A DNA stretch of 64,000 nucleotides. Origin: Ornithinimicrobium pekingense DSM 21552. Lineage in GTDB: Bacteria > Actinomycetota > Actinomycetes > Actinomycetales > Dermatophilaceae. The translations under genes and the position numbers were made by a program. Shown in pieces: positions 23,880 through 32,200 of this stretch (positions are counted from its first letter, which is position 1; each line of letters begins with the position of its first letter). Location of the stretch: assembly GCF_000421185.1 (NCBI RefSeq), contig NZ_ATWJ01000013.1:1-64000 (forward strand), in the 5' to 3' direction. The notes under the pieces are model-generated. The model saw only the letters and a list, made by a program, of their open reading frames with translations. It had not been told where the DNA came from and searched no databases.

Positions 23880-23885
23880 TAGGGT
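23880..23885 (+). promoter_or_regulatory. -10 box TAGGGT, leaderless promoter of the sulfotransferase
   Basis: TAGGGT ends 7 nt before ATG 23893, placing the expected transcription start on the start codon. The same box and spacing occur before the oxidase gene at 29081 (minus strand). Confidence 0.5.
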
Positions 23886-23892
23886 TGCCCGC

Positions 23893-24732
23893 ATGAGCGC
23901 CGACCGGACGATGCTGGCCCGATGGACCTCGGCGATCAGGCGGCGAATGCCCGCCCGCGGCGGTCGTGGCGCGCCGCAGCACCCGGGGCAGATCTTCGTC
24001 CTCGGCAACCAGAAGGCGGGGACCACGGCGATCGCCGCGCTGCTGGCCGAGTGCTCCGACGAGCCCTTCGTCTCCGACGTGCTCTACACCAACAAGGTCC
24101 GACTGCGGGACGTGCTCGCGGACCGGCCCAGCCTGGCCGAGCTGGCGGAGAAGCACCCGGAGTCGTTCGCGGCGACCGTGGTCAAGGACAACGACTTCGT
24201 CTTCCTCTACCCCCAGCTGGCCGCGCAGTTCCCCAATGCCCGCTTCCTTTTCGTCGTGCGCGACCCGCGGCAGAACGTGCGCAGCATCCTCAACCGCCTG
24301 CAGATCCCCGGTGACCTGCCCGAGCTCCCGCAGGAGGAGTATGACCGGCTGGCCAAGAAGCTCAAGGGGTGGCACGGCATCATCACCGGCGCCGACTTCG
24401 GCGAGAGCGGCGGCCACTACATCGACGTGCTGGCCGACCGGTGGATCCGCGCGGCGCGGACCTACCTGGACTCGCCCGAGAAGATGACGCTGGTGCGCTA
24501 CGAGGACTTCGACGCCGACAAGCGCGGCTTCATCGAGCGGCTCGCGCGCGACCTCGGCCTGTCGGTGGTCAACGACATCTCGACCTCGCAGGACAAGCAG
24601 TACCAGCCGCGGGGCGACCGGGAGGTGACGCCGCAGGACTTCTTCGGGGCCAACCTCGAGCGGCTGGAGCGACGCTGCGCCGACCTCATGCCGCGGTTCG
24701 GCTACGCGCCGCTCACCCGGCTCGACGGCTGA
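23893..24732 (+). CDS. PAPS-dependent sulfotransferase family protein
   Basis: A 279-residue cytosolic protein. The 5'-phosphosulfate-binding loop is FVLGNQKAGTTAIAALLAE (GNQKAGTT at 38-45) and the 3'-phosphate-binding region is ARFLFVVRDPRQNVRSIL, with LVRYEDFDADKRGFIERLARDL near the C terminus; all are standard in Sulfotransfer_1/3 proteins. It should move a sulfuryl group from PAPS to a hydroxyl or amine acceptor. Directly downstream of cysDN and near cysC, it forms a self-contained sulfation unit. The acceptor, a polysaccharide, glycolipid or precursor, is unknown. Confidence 0.85.
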   Translation: MSADRTMLARWTSAIRRRMPARGGRGAPQHPGQIFVLGNQKAGTTAIAALLAECSDEPFVSDVLYTNKVRLRDVLADRPSLAELAEKHPESFAATVVKDNDFVFLYPQLAAQFPNARFLFVVRDPRQNVRSILNRLQIPGDLPELPQEEYDRLAKKLKGWHGIITGADFGESGGHYIDVLADRWIRAARTYLDSPEKMTLVRYEDFDADKRGFIERLARDLGLSVVNDISTSQDKQYQPRGDREVTPQDFFGANLERLERRCADLMPRFGYAPLTRLDG

Positions 24733-24741
24733 GGCGCGCGC

Positions 24742-26079
24742 GTGCCCCTGCTCAGACAGCTCGGCGAGCGCTTCTGGTTCGTCCCCGCGCTGCTGTGCCT
24801 CGTCGCGGTCGTCCTCTCCCAGCTGCTCGTCTGGGTCGACCGGGTGTGGGAGATGTCGCTGCCCGGCTGGGCCGACACCCTGCTCTACCGCGTCGGCGAG
24901 AGCGGCAGCCGCGACATCCTCGGTGCCATCGCCGGGTCGTCGCTGGCGGTCGCCGGCACGACCTTCTCGATCACGATGGCCGTGCTGGCGCTGACCTCCT
25001 CCAGCTACGGCCCGCGGCTCATCCGCAACTTCATGACGGACCGCGGCAACCAGGTCGTGCTCGGCGTCTACGTCGCCACCTTCCTCTACAGCCTGCTCGT
25101 GCTGCGCTCGGTCCGGGCGATCGGCGACCCGGGCGACCCCGAGGCGGAGGTCTTCGTCCCGCACCTGGCGGTCAACTTCGCGGTGGTCCTCGCGGTGCTC
25201 AACGTCGCGGTGCTCATCTACTTCATCCACCACATCTCCGACTCCATCCAGATCTCCACGATCTCCCGGCGCGTGCGCACCGACCTGCGCCGCACCGTCG
25301 AGCGGCTCTACCCCGAGCAGGTGGGCCACGGGCCCGAGGAGCTCGACGGGCCTGAGCCGCATACCGAAGAAGCGTGCGACCACGCCGAGGAGCACGGGGA
25401 GCCGGTGCGCGCGGGGCGGCAGGGCTATGTGACCGCGGTGCACGGCGACGACCTCGTGCGGACCGCGCAGGAGGCCGGCGGGGTGGTGCACCTGCGGGTC
25501 CGCCCGGGGCAGTACGTCCTGCAGGACTCCGTCGTGGCCCACCTGCACGCCGACGCCGTCGGCGAGGACGCCCTCGACGCCGTGCGCGACGCGGTGCAGG
25601 TCGACGACGCCCGCAGCCCCTACCAGGACGTCTCCTTCGCGGTGCAGCAGCTCACCGAGCTCGCCGTGCGGGCCCTCTCCCCCGGCACCAACGACCCCTT
25701 CACCGCCGTCAACGCCCTCGACGACCTCTCCTCCGGGCTCTCGCTGCTGGCGCAGCGGGAGATGCCCTCGACCCGCCGCTACGACGACGCCGGTGCGCTG
25801 CGGGTCTGCGCGCCGCAGGTCGGGGCGGTCGAGCTCACCTCCACCGTGCTCGACAACGTCCGGTGGTATGCCGTGACCTCCCCCTCGGTCATGCACGCCG
25901 CGCTCGACCTCGTCCGCCGCGTCGGCCGGCACGCACGCCACCGCGACCTGCGCGCCCGCCTGCTGACCCAGGTGCGGCTGCTGGAGGAGGCGTTCGAGCG
26001 GGCCGACCACCAGCAGCACGACGTGGAGGAGTACGCCGAGCGGGTCCGCGAGACCGAGCGGGTGCTCGCGCAGGTCTGA
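24742..26079 (+). CDS. DUF2254 family membrane protein
   Basis: A 445-residue predicted inner-membrane protein. Four hydrophobic segments lie in the first 175 residues (FVPALLCLVAVVLSQLLVWV, a segment around ILGAIAGSSLAVAGTTFSIT, VVLGVYVATFLYSLLVL and VNFAVVLAVLNVAVLIYFIH). A soluble domain follows with FAVQQLTELAVRALSPGTNDPFTAV, the most recognisable DUF2254 stretch. The family has no settled function. GTG start 9 bp after the sulfotransferase, so they are probably co-transcribed. Confidence 0.8.
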   Translation: MPLLRQLGERFWFVPALLCLVAVVLSQLLVWVDRVWEMSLPGWADTLLYRVGESGSRDILGAIAGSSLAVAGTTFSITMAVLALTSSSYGPRLIRNFMTDRGNQVVLGVYVATFLYSLLVLRSVRAIGDPGDPEAEVFVPHLAVNFAVVLAVLNVAVLIYFIHHISDSIQISTISRRVRTDLRRTVERLYPEQVGHGPEELDGPEPHTEEACDHAEEHGEPVRAGRQGYVTAVHGDDLVRTAQEAGGVVHLRVRPGQYVLQDSVVAHLHADAVGEDALDAVRDAVQVDDARSPYQDVSFAVQQLTELAVRALSPGTNDPFTAVNALDDLSSGLSLLAQREMPSTRRYDDAGALRVCAPQVGAVELTSTVLDNVRWYAVTSPSVMHAALDLVRRVGRHARHRDLRARLLTQVRLLEEAFERADHQQHDVEEYAERVRETERVLAQV

Positions 26080-26115
26080 CCCCGGCCGGAGGCCCCGCTC
26101 CCCGCACCGCGACCG

Positions 26116-27624
26116 TCAGTAGGCGCCGCTGCGGGCGGGGCGGAGCACGACCCGCAGGGTGCGCCACAGGATCATCAGGTCGAGGACGGGGGTCCAGTTC
26201 TCGACGTAGTAGAGGTCCAGGCGGACGGCCTCCTCCCACGGCAGGTCGCTGCGTCCGCTGACCTGCCACAGGCCGGTCATCCCGGGTCTGACGAGCAGGC
26301 GGCGGAAGGTGGCGGGCTCGTACGCCGCGACCTCGCGCGGCAGGGGCGGGCGGGGTCCGACGAGGCTCATGTCGCCCGTCAGGACGTTGAGCAGCTGGGG
26401 CAGCTCGTCGAGGGAGTACTTGCGGATCACGGCTCCGGTGCGGGTCACCCGTGGGTCTGAGCGCAGCTTGAACAAGGGACCGGCCCCTTCGCTGAGCAGC
26501 TGCAGGCGGGGCAGCTGTGCCTCCGCGTCGGTCACCATGCTGCGGAACTTCCACATGCCGAAGGACCGTCCGTCATGCCCCACGCGCACCTGCCGGAAGA
26601 GCACCGGACCCCTGTCCTCGACCTTGACGCACAGCGCCACCGCGACGAGCACCGGTAGGAGAAGCAGGAGGATCAGCACGGCCGCGACACGGTCGGTCAC
26701 CTGCTTCGCCACTCGCTGGGGGCCCGAGAGAGCGGGCGCCTCGACGTGGATCAACGGCAGCCCCTGGACCGGCCGCGTCAGCACTCGCGGGCCGGCCACG
26801 TCCATGATCCCCGGGGCGACCACGAGGTCCATGCCGGTGCCCTCGAGAGCCCAGCCCAGGCGCCGCAGTCCGGCAGCGCCGATGCCCGCCGTGGAGGACA
26901 CCGCGACCACGTCGACGTCCAGCTCCGTGGCCCGGACCAGGACGTCCAGCTCCCGCCCGACGACGGGGACGCCCGCGACCGCGTCCGTGCCGGCGTCGTC
27001 GACGCAGGCGCCCACGACGTGGTAACCGGCCTCGGGCGTGCGGCCGAGCGAGACCACGAGCTCGCCGACCTGGGCACGGCCGCCGACCAGCAGCACCCGG
27101 TCGCAGAACCGGCCGCGCTGCCGTTGCCCGACCAGCCACCGGCGCGCGGACCAGCGATTCAGCAGGACCAAGACCGTCCCGAGGGGGAAGGCGACCAGCA
27201 CGTAGCCCCGGGCGAAGTCCAGCCTGAGCGCGAAGCCGGCGATGGCCAGGGCGGCGAAGAGCCACGTGCACGCCTGGAAGGCCGCCCTGTACTCCTGCAC
27301 ACCGTGGCCGACCACACGCCCGTCGTAGGAGCGCTGCAGGTGGAGACTGGCCATCCAGCCGAGCACCAGGAGCGTCGAGACGACGACGTAACCGACGGGC
27401 CGAAAGCCCTCGAGCGCAGCACCACGTTCGGTCCCGAACCGCAGCAGGTGGGCGCCGGCGACCGCGGCCAGGACCGCGACGAGATCGCCGAGCCGGACGG
27501 CCTGCAGGTAGCCGTCCAGATATCGCCGGGTCCGTGCCGATCCTTGCGCGCGGGTGTCCGGCCAGGCCTCCGGCACGGTGAAGAACGTCGTGCACAGACC
27601 CGTTGAGTTGTTGCCGGCGCTCAC
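26116..27624 (-). CDS. WbaP-type polyprenyl glycosylphosphotransferase (long form)
   Basis: A 502-residue priming enzyme. About five N-terminal membrane segments and a CoA_binding_3-like Rossmann part (DRVLLVGGRAQVGELV...) precede the C-terminal bacterial sugar transferase domain: [66 protein letters not shown]. It loads a hexose 1-phosphate onto undecaprenyl phosphate. GTG 27624 is chosen for the GGGGG run about 6 nt upstream; a TTG at 27669 would lie inside a palindrome. Being the second priming enzyme beside 5313-6008, it implies a separate polymer. Confidence 0.9.
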   Translation of the reverse strand: MSAGNNSTGLCTTFFTVPEAWPDTRAQGSARTRRYLDGYLQAVRLGDLVAVLAAVAGAHLLRFGTERGAALEGFRPVGYVVVSTLLVLGWMASLHLQRSYDGRVVGHGVQEYRAAFQACTWLFAALAIAGFALRLDFARGYVLVAFPLGTVLVLLNRWSARRWLVGQRQRGRFCDRVLLVGGRAQVGELVVSLGRTPEAGYHVVGACVDDAGTDAVAGVPVVGRELDVLVRATELDVDVVAVSSTAGIGAAGLRRLGWALEGTGMDLVVAPGIMDVAGPRVLTRPVQGLPLIHVEAPALSGPQRVAKQVTDRVAAVLILLLLLPVLVAVALCVKVEDRGPVLFRQVRVGHDGRSFGMWKFRSMVTDAEAQLPRLQLLSEGAGPLFKLRSDPRVTRTGAVIRKYSLDELPQLLNVLTGDMSLVGPRPPLPREVAAYEPATFRRLLVRPGMTGLWQVSGRSDLPWEEAVRLDLYYVENWTPVLDLMILWRTLRVVLRPARSGAY

Positions 27625-27650
27625 GTGGACCCCCTGCGGTCCGCGAGAGG

Positions 27651-27671
27651 CCTTGACTGATGCTGTCAAGG
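27651..27671. promoter_or_regulatory. Palindrome CCTTGAC-N7-GTCAAGG, candidate operator
   Basis: A perfect 7-bp inverted repeat with 7-bp spacer lies 27 bp upstream of the chosen GTG of the long priming transferase. Size and symmetry fit a dimeric repressor or activator site. The 242-bp gap 27625-27866 otherwise holds another inverted repeat (27695-27723) and a possible -10 box TACTGT near 27755 on the minus strand. Confidence 0.45.
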
Positions 27672-27694
27672 GAAGGGTCCCATCTGCGAAGACC

Positions 27695-27723
27695 CCACCA
27701 GCGTGGTGTCACGGCGCTGGTGG
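27695..27723. repeat. Inverted repeat CCACCAGCG-N11-CGCTGGTGG
   Basis: Perfect 9-bp arms (27695-27703 and 27715-27723) in the control region of the long priming transferase. It could be a second operator, or an attenuating hairpin in the leader if transcription starts near 27750. Confidence 0.45.
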
Positions 27724-27866
27724 CGCTACCTCTTCTCGCCTCTGCGTTCCTCACAGTAGACCCGCTCGCAGGAGCCGTCCACCCCCTCGCCCCTCCCGCG
27801 GATGGTGCAGATGAGGCTGGACCAACGTCCCGGGGCCACCGGGTCCAAGGGTGCGCCGACGCGGGC

Positions 27867-29081
27867 TCAGGCCGGTCCGGTCAGGTGGTCCGCGACCAAG
27901 CCTGCGATCGGCAGGGCCGACGTCGCGGCGGGCGACGGTGCGTTGAGAACGTGCACCGTGCGGGGGGTCTTGAGGACCAGGAAATCCTCCACCATGGTGC
28001 CGTCGGCCCGGAGCGCCTGCGCCCGGATACCGGCCTCGTGCGGTCCCAGGTCGTCGACGCCGAGACTGGGGCAGTACCTGCGCACGAGCGCCAGGTAGGC
28101 CCCCTTGGACAGGGAGTTCCACTGCTCGGCGAGCCCGCTGCGCAGGTTGGCCCGGGCGAATCGCCACCAGCCAGGGAAGCTCAGGACGTCGGCCGTGTCC
28201 CGGGCGTCGACGGCGAACCTGGGGTAACCCTCCCGCGACCAGCCCTGCACCGCGTTGGGCCCGACCGTGACGCCGCCCTCCATCATCAGCGTCAGGTGCA
28301 CGCCGAGGAACGGCAGCGAGGGGTCAGGCACCGGGTAGATGAGCGCCCGCACGATGTCGTGGCGGCTCTCGGGCAGCCGGTAGTACTCCCCCCGGAACGG
28401 GATGATGCGCACGTCGGTGCGCACGCCCGCCATCCGGGCCAGGCGGTCGGCCTGGATACCGCCGCAGGCGACGAGCCGACGGGCCGCCACGGGGCCAGCC
28501 ACCTCGTCGCTCTCACGGAGCTCGACCCTGACCTGGCCGGGAGTCTCGATCAGGCCGATGACCTCGCACCCCACCCGGACCTCGCCCCCGAGGCGCTCCA
28601 CCTCCCTGGCCAGCGCACGACATATCTGGGCGTAGTCGACGATCCCGGTGCTCGGCGAGAAGAGCGCGCCGAGGCCGGCGACGTTCGGCTCGCGGCGGTG
28701 CAGCTCGGCAGCGTCGATCCGCTCGAGGTCCAGACCGTTGCCCGCGGCACGCTCGTGGAGCGCCTCCATCCGCGCCAGCTCGGCCTCGTCGGTGGCGACG
28801 ATGAGCTTGCCGGTGTCGCGGTAGGCCACACCGTGCTCGTCGCAGAACTCCCGCGTGGCACGAGCCCCCTCGACGCACAGCCGCGCCTTGAGCGAGCCGG
28901 GCGCGTAGTAGACGCCGGCGTGGATCACCCCGCTGTTGTGGCCGCTCTGGTGCTGCGCGAGCCGCTGCTCCTTCTCGAGCACGAGCACGTCCGAACCAGG
29001 CCGGCGCTGCAGGAGCGTCATCGCGGTCGCCAACCCCACGATCCCGCCCCCGATCACGACGACGTCGTGGGCGTTGGGCAT
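27867..29081 (-). CDS. lhgO: L-2-hydroxyglutarate oxidase (FAD-dependent)
   Basis: A 404-residue DAO-family flavoprotein. The FAD-binding VVVIGGGIVGLATAM (GGGIVG at 11-16) and the LhgO-specific HQSGHNSGVIHAGVYYAPGS region are intact, followed by AGVRTDVRIIPFRGEYYRL and VPDPSLPFLGVHLT. It oxidises L-2-hydroxyglutarate to 2-oxoglutarate, passing electrons to the respiratory chain or oxygen. This is a metabolic repair function with no obvious link to the surrounding polysaccharide genes. A TAGGGT box 6 nt upstream of the ATG suggests its own leaderless promoter. Confidence 0.92.
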   Translation of the reverse strand: MPNAHDVVVIGGGIVGLATAMTLLQRRPGSDVLVLEKEQRLAQHQSGHNSGVIHAGVYYAPGSLKARLCVEGARATREFCDEHGVAYRDTGKLIVATDEAELARMEALHERAAGNGLDLERIDAAELHRREPNVAGLGALFSPSTGIVDYAQICRALAREVERLGGEVRVGCEVIGLIETPGQVRVELRESDEVAGPVAARRLVACGGIQADRLARMAGVRTDVRIIPFRGEYYRLPESRHDIVRALIYPVPDPSLPFLGVHLTLMMEGGVTVGPNAVQGWSREGYPRFAVDARDTADVLSFPGWWRFARANLRSGLAEQWNSLSKGAYLALVRRYCPSLGVDDLGPHEAGIRAQALRADGTMVEDFLVLKTPRTVHVLNAPSPAATSALPIAGLVADHLTGPA

Positions 29082-29087
29082 GGAGGC

Positions 29088-29093
29088 ACCCTA
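29088..29093 (-). promoter_or_regulatory. -10 box TAGGGT, leaderless promoter of lhgO
   Basis: Reading leftward, TAGGGT (29093 to 29088) is followed by 6 nt and the ATG at 29081. No ribosome binding site is present. Confidence 0.5.
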
Positions 29094-29131
29094 GTCCGCT
29101 CGAGGCTCTGGTGCCGGGGGCCGTCCTGCGC

Positions 29132-29137
29132 TAGGTT
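29132..29137 (+). promoter_or_regulatory. -10 box TAGGTT for the large exported protein
   Basis: TAGGTT in the context GCGCTAGGTT resembles the boxes at 42433 (GCGCTAGAAT) and 43524 (GCGCTAGGAT). It would give a leader of about 120 nt that contains a small hairpin, GCACCT-GGCGC-AGGTGC, near 29176-29192. Confidence 0.45.
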
Positions 29138-29262
29138 CGTCCCAGGCACCGTGAGCAGGGTCACGGGGCCGCAGCGGCGCACCTGGCGCAGGTGCTCGGT
29201 CGTGCAGGGGTCGTTCGTCCGCGCTGCCAGCGTGACTTCCACCGTGACGGAAGAAGAGTGCA

Positions 29263-32200
29263 GTGAGCGGTTCGAAGGACAGCCGTCGGAGAGGACAGCT
29301 GAGTCGGCGCGGCTTCCTGGGGTATGCCGGCGCGGGCGCCGGGGCCGGGGCCATCGCCGCCGCCGGACCCGCGTCCGCAGCACCCCCGGGGCCGCTCACG
29401 GCCTCGGGCTTCGGGCGGACCGTCGCGGCAGAGAACGCGTTGGCCGGCTCGCCGATGAGCGAGTGGGAGTCGTGGGAGGACGACGAGGCCATCGCCGGCT
29501 TCACCACGGAGTACAGCTTCCTGCCCGGGCAGACGGTCACGTTCAAGATCAGGACCGACGCGACCGCCTACCGGATCCGGGTCTACCGCCTGGGGTGGTA
29601 CCAGGGGCACGGCGCGCGCCGTCTCGCGGACGTCACCCCGTCGGTCTCTCTTCCCCAGTCCCAGCCCGATCCGCTCGTTGACGAGGCCACCGGGTTGATC
29701 GACTGCGGCAACTGGGCGGTGTCGGCCACCTGGCGCGTCCCCGACGACGCCCTGTCCGGTGTCTACTACGCCCTCTTCGACCGCACGGATGGCGGACGGT
29801 CCAGCCACACCGTCTTCGTCGTCCGTCGGTCCGGCCCGTCGGACATCCTCGTGCAGACGTCGGAGATGACGATGCACGCCTACAACCGCTACGGCGGGAA
29901 CAGCCTCTACTACGGCGAGCCGGTGGGGCGTGCCTACAAGGTCAGCTACAACCGGCCGTTCAACAACGGCGAGGCCGAGAGCAACTTCTTCAACGCCGAG
30001 ATCGCCCTGCTGCGATGGCTCGAACGCAACGGATATGACGTCGCCTACTGCGGTGGCATCGACGTGCACCGTGACGCCTCGGTCCTGCAGGACCGCAAGG
30101 TCTTCGTCTCCTCGGGTCACGACGAGTACGTCACCGGCCCTCAGCGCGACCACGTGACCGAGGCGCGTGACCGGGGAGTGCATCTCATCTTCATGACCGG
30201 CAACGAGTACTTCTGGCGGGTGCGGATGGAGCCGTCCGTCGACGGCACGACCACGCCCGACCGGACGTTGGTCTGCTACAAGGAGACCCTGGCCAACGCC
30301 AAGATCGACCCGTTGCCCGAGTGGACCGGCACCTGGCGTGACCCCCGCTTCAGCCCCCCTTCCAACGGTGGCCGCCCGGAGAACGAGCTGACCGGAACGC
30401 TGTTCCGCGCCATCCTGCCCGTCTCCGCCCCGGACCTACGGATCCGGGTGGCTGCCGAGTACGCACGGCACCGCACCTGGCGGGACACGGCGATCGCGGA
30501 CCTGGCGCCTGGGGAGGTCTACGAGCTCTCGCCGAACACCCTCGGCTACGAGTTCGACGTGGATGCCGACAACGGGCACCGGCCGCCGGGACTCATCCGG
30601 CTGTCCACCACCGAGGCCGAGGTCCCCCAGCTGCTGGTGGACCACGGCTCGACGTACGTCCGTGGCACCTGCACCCACCACACCACCATGTACCGGGCCG
30701 CGAGCGGAGCGCTCGTCTGGGGCCTCGGCACCGTGCAGTGGTCCTACGGGCTGGACGAGTACCACATCTGCGACCCGGGCACACCGACCGACGCAGCCAC
30801 GCAGCAGGCCACGCTCAACGTGCTGGCGGACATGGGCGTCCAGCCCGTCACCCGGCAGACCGGCCTGGTGCCGGCGAGCGCGTCCACGGACACCCTTGCC
30901 CCTACCGTGACCATCACCAGCCCGGCACCGGAGGCCAAGGCGCCCATCGGTGCTCCCGTCGTCGTCAGCGGCACCGCCACCGACTCCGGTGGCGGCATCG
31001 TCGCCGCCGTCGAGGTCTCGCTCGACGGCGGGGTGAGCTGGCACCTGGCCACGGGCCTGGAGTCGTGGAGCTACGTCTTCACCCCGATGGAGACCGGGAC
31101 GATCGAGGTACACGTCCGCGCGATCGACGACAGCTGCAACATCGGCGCGGCTGCCCTGGTGCTCCTGGAGGGGGTCTCCAGGGGTTTTCCGTGCTCCATC
31201 TGGCCGGAGGGGACGATCCCGCAGACCGAGTCCGTCGACGAGACCACGCCCATCGAGGTCGGTGTGCGGTTCCGCTCGGAGATCGACGGGTTCCTCACGG
31301 GTCTGCGGTTCTACAAGGGTCCCGGCAACACGGGGACCCACGTCGGGCGCCTGTGGACGCAGGACGGGCGTGAGCTTGCCAGTGCCACCTTCGCCGACGA
31401 GACCGCCTCGGGCTGGCAGACCCTCACCATGCCCGCTGTCGCCGTGAGCGCGGGCGTCACCTACGTGGCCTCGGTGTTCATGCCCGAGGGGCGGTACTCC
31501 GCGGACGCAGGCTACTTCGCCGCCGCCTACGAGCTGGCTCCGCTGACGGCACCAGCCTCCGACGCCCAGGGAGGCAACGGGGTCTACCGCTACGGCGGCC
31601 CGGGTTTTCCCACGTCGAGCTTCGGTGCGAGCAACTACTGGGTCGACGTCGTCTTCGACACCGACAACCGTGTCGTCCCCGCGGTCGTCGACCAGGCCCC
31701 CGCAGCGGGCCTGCAGTCGGTGGCCCCCGGCACGGTCGTCACCGCGACCTTCAACGAGCAGGTCGACCCGGACACGGTGGAGATGAGCCTGGTCGGCCCG
31801 GACGGGTCCTCGACAGCCGGCACCGTCAGCTATGACCCGCCGAGCCGCACAGCCACCTTCAGCCCCTCGTCGGCCCTCGGCCCGTTGACCGACTACACCG
31901 TCACGGTCAGCGGCGCTCGTGACACCACCGGCAACGTCATGGACCCCCACACCTGGGTCTTCACCACCATCGGTCCTCCCGGCACCAGTCCGACGAGCCT
32001 GTGGGACACGTCCGCGGTGCCGGCCGTCACGGACGGGGACCCCAGTCCGGTCGAGCTCGGGATGAAGTTCCGCGTCTCTGTCGCCGGCTCGGTGACGGCG
32101 CTGCGGTTCTGCAAGGCGGAAGGCAGCAACGGCCTTCACGTCGGACACCTCTGGTCCGCCGCCGGCGAGCTGCTGGCCACCGCGGCCTACACCTACGAGA

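Noticed and set aside
22357-26019. A 3.7-kb open frame on the minus strand opposite cysD, cysN and the sulfotransferase
   Set aside because: It is low-complexity (His, Arg, Val, Asp-rich), has no domain, and lies exactly antisense to four well-identified genes; such shadows are common in GC-rich DNA.
27664-27669. TTGACA on the minus strand as a consensus -35 box, or TTG 27669 as start of the long priming transferase
   Set aside because: No TAnnnT box at 16-19 bp downstream, and the sequence is one arm of the CCTTGAC palindrome; GTG 27624 has a ribosome binding site.
29176-29192. Small hairpin GCACCT-GGCGC-AGGTGC in the leader of the giant exported protein as a terminator or switch
   Set aside because: Only 6 bp, isolated, with no alternative pairing; chance occurrence is likely in this GC content.
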